64,000 bases of DNA, taken from contig JAGMVK010000002.1 in the NCBI GenBank assembly GCA_020747065.1, positions 2,170,001-2,234,000 of the forward strand, in the 5' to 3' direction. The notes beneath the pieces were generated by a model. The model saw only the letters and a program-made list of their open reading frames with translations, searched no databases and was not told where the DNA came from. The translations under genes and the position numbers were made by a program. Shown here piece after piece: positions 48,986 through 63,010 of this stretch; the stretch's first letter is position 1; each line of letters starts with the position of its first letter. This DNA comes from Cadophora sp. MPI-SDFR-AT-0126 (lineage: Eukaryota > Ascomycota > Leotiomycetes > Helotiales > Ploettnerulaceae).

Positions 48986-49300
48986 TTTCTCGCCAAAGCA
49001 TGCCCTACCGACTCCATACATACCCTGCTGGCCATGGGCCATACCATGCCATGCCATGCCAAGCCCTGCCACTGCTTACTCTGGCGGCCGTGGGCCTTTC
49101 CGCGTTCACTTGCCCTATGGAGGTAGAATTGAGGGCACAGCTGGCTGCTTCTGCTGCTGCTGCTTCACAGACTGGTTGACAGTTGCTGTTTGTCATCCCG
49201 ACACTAGTTCGTTAGCTGGGGGGGATGCCTCAATTCCATCTTGGCTCTTGAATAATGCAGTTCATTCCGATGTCTGCCCAGTGCGGCGAGCAAACTCCTT

Positions 49301-52300
49301 TTGAGGCGAGTTTGTTTCCTGTTTCATCGAGCGACCAGAACAACATCACTCGAACCATCACGGCCTGGCATGGCCTCAGAATTTCTGCTGCCTAGTCCAT
49401 TTCCGTGACCCGATGAGGTTTGCATGCCTGTGCACCCAACCTCAAAGTTCTCAAAATTCCTTCGAGGTTGTCCGGATCCCTGCTTGTCGCTGGACTCCGC
49501 CTCGAGAGCCATGCCCTATCTGGCGATATCTGTGTCTAAGCGGATGATGGGCTCAGGGTCAGGGTCAAGGGTTTGTGATCAAAACACATGCAAGGCCTGT
49601 GAAGATATGCCCCAGAGCATCCTCAGTACCCTGTATCTTTCCCGTATCCATTTTTGTCTGCAGCCAAGGTAAACTTGTGCACCGCCTTCCACCTGCTTGA
49701 ACGTCACAGGATCTCAGGGACTTCGCGGCGACTCTTCTGGGAAGTTTCCCTATGTTATTGGCCGAAACAGATGTCGCATCTGGATAGCCTGTCCACGGGT
49801 ATGTTGCCGCTTGAGGATGCCCAATTGGGACAAGCCTGCGAAGTGCAGATTTGCTCGTTCCATTGAGGTCATGAAAACATTTCACACTGCTTGACGCCTG
49901 TCTCGTTTCACTGTCAAAGTCCACCATAATTTCTCTCCATATTAGTCCCAGAATCCATGAGTAAAAGCTTGCGAGATGAAGAAGGAGAATGCTGGTCAAA
50001 TCCATACGTCCCAGTTCCAAGTGCCTGGTTCAACTGAGCAATTTTGAGATGGAAGCAACCAAGTTACCAGCTGGAAGTGGACCATTCGCGATTGCCTCAG
50101 AACTCTAAATGATCCCCATGACCCTGAGCTTAGCATGGTTGATTCGGCATTTCGGGCTTACGGGGTCCGTTAATTATGCTTCTTCGTCCATCTTCGACGA
50201 ACCTGGGTGGACGGAGACAGCTGCACGGAGTGTGTTAAGCTTTTTTGACCACATGCCTCTTGATCAGTGGCATGATTTCTGGTCATGGTTTCCACCACTC
50301 GAGAAATAGATGGTTAGCACACATCTTGTCGGTCCCATTTCTCCGCCTCGGCCCAGCACAAAGTTCCTCGCCGGCTTCATGTTAAAAGGCCTGACCAGCC
50401 GGGAGGGGCTGGAGTTCCAAATGGCCCTGGCTTTTAGTTGTATCCGGTATTTTGGCTCGATACCCGAATTCATCGGTAGAGCCGCTAGCTCAATGATCGT
50501 TAAATCGTTAGTACCTTGTTACTTCAAGAGCCGGATGTAGGTGAACGCGTGAGCTCGCAACGAAATCACTCAGAAGGGTTCTCAAATTCGCACGAGGTAG
50601 TTCGACGTCATAGATGAGAGACTTCAGCTGGTGGAGAGCCGGGAGCTCTTCCTCACAGCCCCAGTGTCACTGTTCGCTACCTATTACTGATCGGAACTGC
50701 GGAAAGGGTACCAAAGAAATCTGCTTTATTGAATGACAGCTTCGTTCATCTTTTCGCCTCATAATGATGGTAAAGACTTCTGTGGTGATTCATGCATGCA
50801 ACATCAAATGCTGCTGCATGTCAAGTCCTCCAATGCTGTGATAACCATACATGCTTACATAATAAGAACAGCCCTCCTTGCTCAATAGAGGCAAGCTCGC
50901 GGCATAGGTGCATGGATCTAAATGCAGGGCGGAGCTATATTTAGGGGTGTTTTAGGGTCCTTCTAGAAAACTAGAAAACGTTCGGCGGCATGACCGAGAA
51001 ACGCTATTTGAGCGCTTCCAACACAACTGCTGAGAATAATGTGCTGGACGGTGGCTGTCAATACAACGTAGTACTGTCTCTTTGGCTAAGCTGCAAAGTC
51101 GCCAGCGATGCTTTTCAATGCAATCACTGTAGCGACGAGCAAAAATTACCGCCGAACACAGTTGTCAGATCTGATCTCGTAGTCGGAGTCCAAAAATATC
51201 CTCTGGAATCGACCTTTGATGAGGCAAGGGTGTCTCCGTGCCGAGGCACCAAAGAGATGCACAGAACGTCCCAGTAGCCAAGCAGAAATTAATGGCAAGA
51301 ATGGGGTACAGTAGACGGCCTTGGAAGAGCCTCACAGTCCACCTACCTAGATTGGCATGCCAGCCGGGTTTTTATCCAATTCCGGATGGAAAATTGGTGA
51401 TGGTCAATGTCGAATTGTGTTTGGAAACAAACCTGGGACCACAAAAGCACGAGGGCTTGAGATGTGGGGCGAGGAAGCCTTAAGAAGAAGGAGAAAAAGC
51501 CAAGCTCTTGAATCCTTGTGGTACTTGTAACAGCGGTATCCTATCTGGCATTTGAAAATGCCTGTCAAGCTCAATGATTTGTTGTCAACAGTAATTCTGC
51601 CGCGGAGATGGATCATGAATCGCTGATGCTGCGAGCTGAAATTGATGCTGTGCAATGAAAAGATGAGTTTGCCATCATGCACTGTGCCTGCCATCTTCCA
51701 CTTACCATCAATTCCAAATATGGGTAGAATTCAGTCATTATCAGGCGTCGTGGTCAGCCGACAAGGCTCGAAGGCGGTGAACGAACTACGACATCAAGTC
51801 TTCTTTTTGGTGTCTGCTCAGGGTAAGTAAGATACAGGCAGGTGCGGGAGACTGAGGCATCTCTGAGGCCCATGGCATGGCCGAGCCTTTCCTGGTTGAA
51901 CAAGGACAGGGCAAGGTTCGGGCATGAAGAGGAATGATTAAGCGCAGAGCGGGGAGTGTAGCGATTTAACCTTAGTTGTTGATTCCAGGGTAAGCAGGAG
52001 GCTTGAATCCCAGTCCCAGCCTCTTCGTGCAGCATAATGCTCTATCAAGATCTCGGAGTTCGTGATGTGAAACGGCCGCCCCATTTGCAGAATCTTCCCG
52101 TTTGGAGTGGAGTCGCCCTGGCAGCGGAGCAGACCTGGAGGACCTTGTCGGGATCTATCCCTGTCCCGGCGAACACATCACTTCTGACTCCTGAGTCTTG
52201 ACGACCAGTCCGCAAGGTCCTCGGGCGAGTGACAACGAGCTACCGCATTATTTCTGGCCGAAAGGGACACCCCATTCCACGGGCATGGCAGCAAACATCC

Positions 52301-55300
52301 TCGAGCTGGCCAATCACTTTGGAATGATGTCGCTTCGCTGTGGCACGGGAACCTTGGGGGCGCCATTCCCTTCAGTCAGGCCAAGGCTGGCTTGTACTCT
52401 GACAGTAAGAATAGGCAGTTGGCAGATCCTTGCGAGAAGTAAGTCGCGTGAAGGTATTCGCATATCGCGCTCATCGTGCATAGCGGTGAGAACTCCAAAG
52501 CTAGGTATGGAGCATCATCGCATCGGGTGATGTACAGTTTGGTTCAAGAGCTTACAAGAGACCATGCACATTCGGTCGTTGACTCTGAGCGAGAATGCTT
52601 GCGCAGTGCTCGGTGATTAATTTGATGCGCTGCACATGTTTGTATTGTGCTTGGTGCTAGTATTTTGGACGGAGATGTGTGAGAGGGACAAGGAATGAGA
52701 GAATAATGGCGTGGATAATAGGTGAGGCAAGGACTATGGCAGCGGGAGAGAAGTACTGCGCTAGTTGTTGATGCCAAGTTCTTAGCGTCATAGCTTATTT
52801 ATTTTTGGACATCGTGGACTGAGCCGGTTTATATTAACGATGACATTCCATACATACCCGATGGGAATCGAACTTTTGTCAATAGCAGACAGAAAGTGAC
52901 AAGCTGACAGCAGATATATGTATGGCATCATCAGACCATGAGGTAATGTCCTATTACGGCTTCCCGGATCTCGAGCAGGCCTGCCGAAACATCCGAGTAT
53001 GGTGAAAAGAACAGAATCAATGGTCAGGGTAAGGATCAACTGGTATTCATCACAGGGAAAGTTTGGTCAAGTGGAAGTTTCTGCTTATGGCTGATGCCTG
53101 TGTGGGACTTGCGTTCGTCCAGAAGAAACAGTATCAACACATAACTAACAGTTTCGGGTAATTTGTTCTTCCAGATCACAAGACTTAATGCTTCGGCCGA
53201 TCTCCAGCATCTCCAGTCTTTACAATTCATTTGATTATGTTTTGTCTTATGTTCACAACCTATTTTACAGTGTCGCAGAATGTCTCAGATGCAATCGTGT
53301 ATTCTGATATCCTATCACTCCTGCCTCCTCTCACTCGAAAAAGTCCCCAGGAGCCACACCTAGTGTCTCTTCCCTGCCCTCTCAACGATGGGTATCTAAC
53401 CCTCAATGGCTACAAAAGATTAGCTCGTGAAGCTCTCAATCACCATTCGTACCCTGTTCCGTTTCACCCGGGGTATTGGTGGTCGGTTGTCTTGTCAGGC
53501 ACATTCAACGGCTTCCCTTTAAAAATAGAAACAAGAAACATAACCATCACAATCACAACGCACGCACTTATATTACCCTGCAACATGAACATCCCAACTC
53601 CAGCCCACTCCAGAAATTCGTAGGTGTGTCGTGTTTCTGCACGGGCCGGCTCAGTTTGACAGACCGGCTACAGCTCGTTGACGACCGTCCATCCCTCAAC
53701 TTATCAACAACCTCTCATGATCGATCATTCACCTAATCTTGCTCTACAGGTCAACTCGAAGTAATGGGCAAGTGAGAAGAAAATAGAAGCATGAGACTCG
53801 AGACGTGTTCAGCAAGAACCTCTCCGGGCCACCGTTATCAGCCGTACTCTCGGGCTATTTTCCCGCCGGTCAAGAGTCAAAATTCAAGTGTTGGACAACT
53901 ATCTTCATCGAACCCCTCATGCAGTTCGTCTCCCGTCTGAGGACTTTTCAAACTCGCACGGTTGCCCAACTCCCTAATTCGCAAGGTATCTATGCCGCGA
54001 GGCCTCAAGAGCAAATATCACGGCACAGTCTCAAACACCTGAGGTGGCTGGAGATGTACGTGTCAAGGCAGAAAGAAACAATACCGAACTGACTGTGCCC
54101 GCGGCGTATTGACTGTTACAGGACCAATGAGATCAACCTTGTCGGCCTTGTAGGAATTTGAGGGGGGTACTGAGGGAAAGCCTCCTTCCTAAACATACCT
54201 CCCTATGCACGATCAGGCCAGGGTTCTGTACTCGGCACTGCGGGGTAATAATCATCATCTACCTGCCTCCATAAGACTCTTGGAACGACATCACAGAATC
54301 ACAGTGGTCTGGTTTTTTAACGCCGTAGCATCACTTTCAACTATCACTTCTTCTTCTCTGCCGAGGTGCTGTCAGTACATCCCTCTAAACTGCTCGAGAT
54401 CTTACTACTCCTATGCCTTCTTTCTCTCACCCAGCTAATAAATTTCCACCTGCTTGTTTGTGCCAAATTTCAACTGTTACATGCTAGTCTGACATCAATT
54501 TCTCCTTTTCGAACATCTCTTCTCCCAGTGGAGAGCGGTGTTAAGGCGCAGTTCTGATAAATGACCAATCCGGCAAAGGGGGAGGCTGTGTTCGTGTTTA
54601 CCTGTCGCTCGCTGCCAATCACAACTCCCCAAATATCCTCTCTTCCCAAAACCACAATATATCACAACTCGGTCAACTTCAGATAGGTCACGTCTCAGCC
54701 AGCTGCAAGATCTGCATCAAGTGTGTAGTCAGGCCAATATGTTTTACATGTAGTGTTACATTTAATACCCTACAGCGGGTTCTATTTTCCGGATCTAGCA
54801 ACTAAATGCTTACATTGTGGCAAAGAAAACTCAACTCACAATCCTCGAGAATGCGCAGCACCGAAAAAGTGCCGGGCGCGAATGAGGGGGTGTGTTTCGT
54901 TTCTTACATCTTTGATTACCATACATGGCTATGCGAATGTTGCGTTACACATTGAACCTGACATTCCGACCCCACAGAGGTTCAGCATCGTCGCTCCCTC
55001 AAGAGTCATCAAAGCATATCGATCCTTCGTTTCATCTATCGTAGGCTCTACCTAGACTGGAAGTTTACGGATATCCGTCGTTCATCCATCTCACCGCCTT
55101 GTCATGCTGTTGCGGTCATTCCGATGAGCAAAGGTCCATCATGGGTTGATGGATGGTTCGAATTGCGAAGCGCTGCTGTAACATCGTGTTTTCTCATAGA
55201 AACGAACAAGCATTTACCAAGCCGAGTCGTCGTCATCAGTAGCTGTCAACGAACCCCGTGTGAAGTGTATCTCAATCAGGGGACGAATGAGGCACTGCAA

Positions 55301-58298
55301 GGGACATTTATGATCCTCCCGTCACGCCCGATGGCAAGTGGCCCAGGAACAATCCTTCCAAAGCATCATGATACCGCGCGAAGGGTTCAAATATCGGCCC
55401 AATATGCATGGAAGCATGACAGAAAAAGGAGTGGCGGCTGAGTGAGGTGAGCCATACATGACATACCCTCTGCAAGTCACACCAGAAACAAATCACATGG
55501 AGCTATTACTTTTTCACCGCCTTTGACGGTCAAGCGACTGGATAACAAGCCATGAACAATCAGATTGAAGAAAGCTCTCTGCCTCAACTCGTATTTCCCG
55601 GCGCTTTAAGTTTATTTTTAGTTTCCACATGTTCCGTCCGTCACCCACGTGCTTGTCTTCCTTCCACAGTCCACCTCATCAGCAGAGATCTTCAGTACCT
55701 GTCCAGGAGAAAGAACTGCACTTTTTCTGTCACAGCAAAGTTCTGTTTTCTTCGGGTTGTTCATACTTCCTCGCCATCTTTCCGAAATCTCGTCCAATTC
55801 TTGGTACCGAAACAAAACCGTTTAGCGGCTCCACGACAACACCAAGAATTCGAGATATTCTTTTCGGACCCCTTTGGCAGCAAAGCCCTCTCTACCCGTT
55901 GTGAATGGGTTCAATCAGACGGAGAAGAAAAGTGACCTCACTACCCAGTGGAGTGACGAACCGAACTGCTTGTCAATTCGAGGCTATCTCGACTGGTTTA
56001 TCACCAGTGACGTCGGGACAAGACCGACCTGAAGAGCTATAATTCCCTCAAAGACGGAAGAGGACCGCTTCAAAGAAGTATAAAGACCTTCAAAACCCGA
56101 AGAGCGGAAAATGCCCACTCATCATTGTCTTGTAAACTACCAGCCATCTGCCGCTTCCGCCATAGTAGCCACTCATTGCGTTGAAAAGTCCCGAGCATCA
56201 CGAACTCCACAAGTGGACGTGAGTTAATTCCAACCCGAGTGACCTCGGACAGGACCTTTTAGTCCACTTCCTACCCACTTCCCTGGCTCTGAAAGCGGTG
56301 AAATGCTGCCTTCGTCCTTTGACCGGGTGAAATAAGAACCACAGAGAGCTACTCTAGTGTTGGCTTCATCAACCCGCGCTCTCAAGGAACTTAGTTTCTT
56401 GAAGATAGGAACAGGAACAGGACCTTGCTCCCGCCAATTCTGAAGTTGGGGAAGCCGAGCCGACGGCAACCTAGTATCCACTGCACATCGCCTGTTTTTA
56501 AGTAGTGAGTAGTAGCTCATGTTGCTATTGATACTCCTATCAACATGGCCATACAGACGATCAGCCGACCCAAAAATACCCAGACTTCGAAAAGGCATCC
56601 ACCAAAGATTCGAATATGCCTTCATATGCCGACAATCGGGACTCGAACGTTTGAGACATTGTCTAGCTTCACAAGGTCTAGCTTAGTCTAGTCTCGTCAA
56701 GCTCTTCTGGCGTAAACACCTTTCAAACTTAGCTCCAACCCACCGGAGCAACCACCAGACGACACGCCGTCGAACTCCCATTTACTCCACTGACACAAGA
56801 GAACGTAGCCCACCCAATGACAAGCTGGGCATTCACGTACCTCATGTGCTTCGTCCAAAATCGTCCCCGGTTCTCAAGATAAGGCACTGATACATCAAGC
56901 AGAATTAGTCGGCTATTTCGGAAAGTAAAGAGTGAACGCTACGGCTGCCGACTGGGACAGCACTACTCATCAAAGTAACCATTTTGGCTTCGAGGTCACC
57001 CTTCAGTTGCAAGTCCAACTCCAACTCTAACTTCAACCTCGGGATCGGATTCGGTAAACTGTTAAACTGGCAAGTAACGTGGCTGAAAGCGGTGAACAAA
57101 CAGGATTAACAAGTTCAAAATGGCATGATTTTCTTCTTGTCTCTCTTAGACTGTCAATTGGGCCGCTTTTAGGCCACGCCTTTTAAGCGGTCGAGTAGAA
57201 CATTCCCATGTTGAAGCTATCGTTGAAAGCCAACGGGACAAGAATGGGGAGCTGAAGAGAATTGAATGCGGCCGTGATACGAACAAAGGAAACTGTTGTA
57301 CGCTTCAAACGGCACATCTGGTCTACTTTAGCAGATGTCCGGGGTATGATATAGCTTTGGATCAGATTCAGGTACAGATAGAGTGTGGAATGTAAGCTAA
57401 AGGCCGTTCGCAGACTTGGACTTTCGTCTTATCTTAGAATCTGGATCTGCGAACAAGATAAAGAGCGGGGGACGGGGAGAAATACGGAGTAACTGCAAGA
57501 GGATAGAGGACTACGAAGGATAGGGGCAGTGAAGAGTGAGCCATCTACCAAGCATGAGAGCCAGGAAACGACTCCTCCGTTGCTCAAAGTTATCACAAGC
57601 CAAACCAGCGAGGGGATAACCAGATTCAAAGCAAAGAGTACCGAAAAGGTATGGTGTAAGAAGGAGATATCTGTTGAGATGTTTCTGAATATTGCTATTC
57701 ATTTATCATGTTATGTCTGATTGCCCGGGCGGACATTGCTAACTACCTACCTATCTACGTAACTACCTATTTGTTGTCTGCTGTTCCCTACCTAATTCAA
57801 TCATTTATCGATCCATCAATCCATTTATCATCCATCCATTGCCCCGTTGCATCATGCATTCATCCTTCAAAGCTCGCCAGCCAACAGCTAATAAGTCGAC
57901 CATGTCGAGAGAAAGAGCACCGGAACCTTCCATGGTATCGGCACAGAATTCATTAATTCTACCATGATTATATGCCCCGTTAACATAATCTAGCCAGCGA
58001 TATCCTCCAGCTGCCTTGTCCCGCTTTGCTCTTCATTCTCCATAGCAATATATCTACCCATCTAATTGCCTGGCAGCGCAGTCTTTCGATGAGCAAGGAG
58101 CCTGCTTCAAATCAATGCCATACCGCAATGCAGTTTTCCTGTGCCGTTGCACTGATTTTAATCAACCGAAATGATATCATGGCTTCGTAAACAAAGAACA
58201 AAGTTATCAGTCGCTGGCGATAGCGATGCTTCAATGAATCCCAAGTTACGCCCCTATTGTTTCAATGTGTCCCGAAACGTCGGCTGCTCTGATCGTGT
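49301..58298. other. Gene-free region of about 9 kb
   Basis: No open frame here longer than about 150 codons. The longest (49565-50020 minus, 55552-55935 plus, 56224-56625 minus, 53231-53623 plus) show no family features. I see no transposase, reverse transcriptase, long repeat or tRNA. A short Cys/His fragment at about 54798-54895 loosely resembles a zinc knuckle. Pyrimidine and CTAC/CATC-type simple repeats lie at 57735-57845. It may be long regulatory DNA of the Zn2Cys6 gene, contain non-coding RNA, or be decayed insertion DNA; the sequence alone does not decide. Confidence 0.45.
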
Positions 58299-61275
58299 TC
58301 ATAGGTTGTAAATCGTTCGAAGGTTGTTGGCATCCGGCGCAGAAATCTGACTGCTGATGAAGACGCCAAAGTCAGGGACAAGCGACTTGTACAGATCGAG
58401 CGTCTAGATACGGTCAGTATTGCAAAGAAAGGAGGAACGGAGAAGGAAAACTCACATGCTGGAAGATCTGCTGCAAATCGGCTGTCAGAGGGGTCTTGAA
58501 AGCCTCTTCCATCTTGTACCGAGATACAGCAGTGAAGTACCGACCAAGATCCTTCTCCATTGCTTGTGGATTGCGCAAAATAGTGAGACTGAAGCCTTTG
58601 AACGCGGTTGCCTTCTCCAACGTATAGTCAACGCTATGGATGCACTTCAGAAAGGGCTCCGAGAAAGTGGACAACTGGGATGCCATGATTTCAGAGTTTT
58701 CCAGCCCTAGACGGCCGAGAGCGATCGCAGCATTTTCGAGGACAGACTTTGGTACTTCCGGATTCCCTAGGATCGCCAGATATCTCTCAAGTAACTGCGG
58801 CACATACGGCTCCATTCCTTTACCATGCTGAATGGCGATCTCTCCGGCAGACCAGCATGCATTGTTGATAACGCTGAAACCGGTTTCGATTTGCTCGTCC
58901 AGGATGGAGTCAAGGTCAAGCTGCTGGATCAGGAGAGGGAGCAAGGTTCCTAGGAATGGCTCTAACTGCGGGAAGACATACTTTGCACAGTCCCCAAGAA
59001 GCGCGTATGATGATTGGCGTACATCATTCTCTGGATCCTCCATACAGAACTGGAGCAGCTCAAATAGGCGTGGCTGGGAGCCGGATACGAGCTCGGCGGA
59101 CTGCTTTTGCTCCAGTGCCTGAATTATGGCGCTCAAGAGGTCCAAGCTCGTTACGAGAAAGTCCTTGTCAGGAGTGTCTAAAATTGGATTGCGGACAGAG
59201 GCAAGGTACTCTTCCAAGTTCTGATGGATGATCTGAATGCATCTAGCGAACACGGGTTGCGCAAATGGAGCGAAGGACTCGGCTAGAGCGCTCGCAACGT
59301 ACGATAGACACTCAAGGAGCGGGAAGAGCTCTCGTGACTGGTCAGAAACCTTATGCCAGCGGTGGATAAGAGCGGGCATCAGTAAATCTATCAGTTGGGG
59401 TTGGGAAAGCCCGTGACCCACATGTTCGGCCAACGTCTGCACGCAGTCGTACAGGATGAACATGTTTCTGTCCTTGTATTTCTCGAAACACCGGACAAAC
59501 TGGCGGATGATAGGTTCACAATAAGGGGTGATGCTGGCACCAGCTTTCTCTTCGAGATGAGCGAAAGCTGAGGCGCCAGCCTCCTGTACCCGCTTATTCT
59601 GATCCAACATCTTCGTCAGAATGCCCTCCATCATGGGCTCGAAGTACTGGGCTCGTAGTGCAGGAGTGTTGAGACTAGCTCCCCAAGAAGAATATCTTCC
59701 TAAGGTCCAGCATGTAATTTGTCGAACAAGAGGCTCAGGATCGTTGAGTAGCGATATCAGATATGGGACCAATTCAGGAAGGTGAGGCGTAACAACATCG
59801 ATACAACCTTCTGCGACGGCTCCGAGTGCAAGTACAGCAGCCTCTCTGAATGGCCATTCTTCGTGCTTCAAGTTGGTCATGAGATACGGCAGAATGGTCT
59901 CGAAAACGGGCGCCTTGAAATCGGTTGCAAAAACGTCCAGAGCAGCCGCAGAGCATTTCCGCAGATTCCAGCGGTCTTCTGGATTCGCATCATCGTCATC
60001 GTCGTCGTCGAATTCCTCGATTTCCCCTTCGCTCAAGTCGTCATCCATTCCGCTCAATTTCTGGTAGTTTCCTCCATTTTGGTCGGCCCCTTCCTCTTCG
60101 CCGTTTGCAAGTGTTCTCGCACTCTTGCTTTTCGCGAACTTTGGCTTGATATCCTCCGCACGATCGTCTTCGTCCGCATCATTTCCACCCCCTTCTAGCA
60201 TAGCGATATCCTCCTCGCTGTAGACCATACTTTCCAACAGAACTGGAATAATCTTGTGAAGATAAGGAGCTAGAGATTTCCATAATTCGTTGTGTTCTCC
60301 TACGGTCAGCCAGAACTCTGCCGCATCACAAGCTAGTTCCTCGTCCTCGATTTTGCGCTGCTGGGCGATCATGTATTCAACCAGACCCTCGATATGAGGT
60401 AAAATCTTGTCGGGTCTGATCTCAACGATCTGAACAAAGGCTCGGCAAACTTGACGTCGGACATCTGAAGATGGGTCGTTTGCGAGCTGGAAGAGACAGT
60501 TCAATAACGTGTCCAGGGAGACGAGGAGAGCCTGGGGTTTTTGAGGAATAAACACATTGATGCTTCCAAGAGCTAATGACCGGATTTTGGGCTTCTCGTT
60601 GGTCGTAAATGAGATCAACTTTGGGATGATGAACGCAAGGGGTCGCTGTCCACCATATTCCTTGTCCAAAATCTTCTTGTTGTCTTCGCAAACTTTAGCC
60701 AAAGCAGCCATTGCACCCTCTTGTGCTTCGGGAGAGACTGCCCCGCTGTCGTTGCCAATCAATGCCAACAATTCTGGAAGTAATTGCGGCCAGCCCAGAA
60801 TTCCGCCTCGACTGACAATCTCCGTGATAACATTTCCAGCATAGCTTCGTATTGACTGGTTCTTGTCTTGTAATGCTAGAGGTACTGACGAGCGAACAAG
60901 TGCCAGACTATCTTGAGGAATAGCCTTGTAACCAGTTCGGATGTTGTTCTTCAGCATAACAGCTGCGGCCGATCGAACTGCATGGTATTCTTCTGGGGAG
61001 TAGTTCAATCCGGGAGGAGCCTGAGCGCTTGAAAAAAGATACGTAAGGTAGTTGTTGATATCTGGAGACGACTTGGCTTGAGCAAGCATCTGTAGCAAGA
61101 GCCACAAAGTCAGTACATGCCACAATCTGGGCACACAGGTTGATCTGCAGATATGGGGCGATTTTCTACTCACGATTTCAGCTTGCTTCTGGGCCGTCTT
61201 GTTGTGACCGCTGAGAGAGTCTTTCAGGCATCCTGAGAGTTGCCGCAATGGCTCTTGTTCTGGTTGCCAGGCCAT
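58299..61275 (-). CDS. KAP104: Karyopherin beta-2 / transportin (Kap104)
   Basis: Proposed CDS is complement(join(58299..58403,58456..61089,61174..61275)), 946 residues. Introns of 84 and 52 bp are both phase 0. The last exon supplies TLDLYKSLVPDFGVFISSQISAPDANNLR and ends TIYNL; reading straight through the second intron would give a false end at 58414. It imports cargo with PY-type nuclear signals, such as mRNA-binding proteins, and is released by Ran-GTP. The protein is HEAT-repeat throughout, with the N-terminal YLTYLFSSAQAPPGLNYSPEEYHAVRSAAAVMLKNN segment. A long acidic loop (EEFDDDDDDDANPED, about residues 360-400) precedes WNLRKCSAAALDVFA. That sequence, and LVRQITCWTLGRYSSW, are characteristic of transportin rather than importin-beta1 or Kap123. 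Length fits the family (about 900 residues). Confidence 0.95.
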
Positions 61276-63010
61276 AATTGTCCCCTGGCCTCGGAGAGCC
61301 CTGTCAATCGTCTTCTGTGGTGATTCAAAAAGTTCCCGATATGCAGGTACGCTGTCCAGGTATGAATTTCGCCTTGGGAAGGTCGCACAAGATGTTCTTT
61401 ACTTGTGGGACATTAGATTTCGTAGGTCGATAACTGTTGGAGGGCAAAGGTGGTCAGCACAGCTCGAATCTTGAGTTCGCCTCGCATAACTGAATGTTCT
61501 GTGATCGCAAGAAAAAGTGGTACTGGACTCACAAATAGGTCTAATATCGCAGATCTGTGTATGGGGTTGAGAACGGCGGGCGTTGCGTGGTAAGAATCGA
61601 GGTTGTGGTTACAGGAATGGTGATCGTGGGGTTGTTTGCTAATGTGGTTTGTCGGGTGTAAGGCGAAGAAATGGCTGTCGCAGGTAGCCGCACACAGAAG
61701 CGCGTGATTCTCTCTGATATATGATAGTTGAAGATGTTTGAATTGGACGTCGACTGGTGGTAGATTCGAATAAGTGGAGGGGAAGGGGAAATCAAGACGT
61801 TGCTTGCGGTTCGCCCACGTTCCTTGCGCAAAGCCTCGCTTCTTTTTGGTGGGGAGGTTGGAATTTGACTTTTTTTGAGCCTTGCCTTCCTTGTCTCCAA
61901 GATTTTTCAGGGACGGCTCAGCCTCGAGGTAACAATAGTGAGTTGCAAAGTGAATGCCAGCAGCAATGATTCTATATAAGAAAATTAATGCGACAAATGA
62001 TTTAATTGTTCTTGGTCACTTTTGCCTTCTACATTATTTAGAACGCATGTGAGACAGTTTAGGTAACCCTAAGGAGCAGCCATCCTCTTTGAATGGCCTA
62101 GTAACGGCCCTGTAATTGCTCCAACTCATCTCGATGTCTTTGCTATGGTGGTTGAATTTGAGCGCAACTCCTTTCGACAAGTGTTACTTAAAGTCAAACA
62201 TTTGGTAGCTTCAATATGTCACGGAATTTGGGGGCAAGCAAGCACTACAAATCCTTCCTGCTATCCACCACAGCTCGACATGTAGAGGCTAGAAACCTCC
62301 CCAGGTCTGAGAAATGATGCCCGTTGGATAGCATTATGTATCTCCCTGCTGCTTCTGATATGCAACTAGTAAGATCAAAGATTGCGTGTACGACCAGGCA
62401 GATATCGCCGATGAGCACGAGCAGCTTGAGTCACAGAGAAAGCTCACATGATAGATCTGTTCCCACAAATATCATGATTTGACTGATTTCGTGTAGGTGA
62501 TTATCGTGCTATGGCAGCGTAACTGGATATGATTGCTTGTATCGACTCAACGTCGGAAGTCTGAAATGAAGAACATCTCACCCCATCTTTGATGGCATGA
62601 TGTCAAGATGGTCCTGAAGTCCCACAACAGGTCATTCTTCCACAATAACATTCCATGATGACGCGCAGGTCAAGTCGTACAGACGTTGAAGTGAAGTGTG
62701 TGATACACGGAACGGTATGAGCCTCGATGAAGATGTCACAATCTGAGTTCTGAAGGCACATCCTCAGCGATTCTTCCAGTGTAGTGTACCTAGGGACGTT
62801 GCGCAGCCTTGGAATTTTGGCGGATCTTGGACGGAAGAGCTGCACAACTTTTCTCCCTGCTGCTGGTCGTCGTAACACTGTAGCTGTTGATCCGGCGCCG
62901 TGAAACACACTCAGCGTTGAAGTCTTTCCTTCGTTGTGGAAACCGTGTTCAAATCCCAGGATTTCTCGGTGACCCTGAAGAATCATTGTCCAAGGCTCCC
63001 CACAACCTTT
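61276..63010. other. Intergenic region between KAP104 and PAC4 genes
   Basis: 1.73 kb with the KAP104 promoter/leader and the 3' region of the PAC4 gene. A 127-codon minus-strand frame at 62603-62986 begins with ATG (MILQGHREILGFEHGF) but has no recognisable motif and lies directly downstream of PAC4. I do not call it. No repeat or RNA gene seen. Confidence 0.45.

Larger units (their letters stand above)
47061..49300. other. Repeat-rich upstream region of the Zn2Cys6 gene
   Basis: Long promoter/leader candidate. It holds a GA dinucleotide run (about 47921-47943), TCAG repeats (about 48012-48040), TTGC/CTTG repeats (about 48733-48757), a GCGA run (about 48841-48858), CATGC/CCATG repeats (about 49040-49065) and a perfect hairpin (48951-48985). 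Open frames overlap one another on both strands and show biased low-complexity composition, so none is called. Confidence 0.5.

Noticed and set aside
47600..49200. Clusters of overlapping frames around the simple repeats
   Set aside because: Composition follows the repeats on both strands; no consistent coding frame.
49565..50020. 151-codon minus-strand frame in the gene-free region
   Set aside because: No family features; length not exceptional for chance in 11 kb.
52835..52880. tRNA T-arm-like sequence on the minus strand (GTTCGATTCCCATC)
   Set aside because: The flanking bases do not form a T-stem and no D-arm, anticodon arm or acceptor stem can be paired.
56618..56700. Second T-arm-like sequence on the minus strand (GTTCGAGTCCCGATTG)
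   Set aside because: No paired T-stem or acceptor stem; the upstream 60 bases do not fold as a tRNA.
62603..62986. 127-codon minus-strand frame downstream of the PAC4 gene
   Set aside because: Has an ATG but no recognisable motif; may be 3' UTR. Would need transcript or orthologue support.
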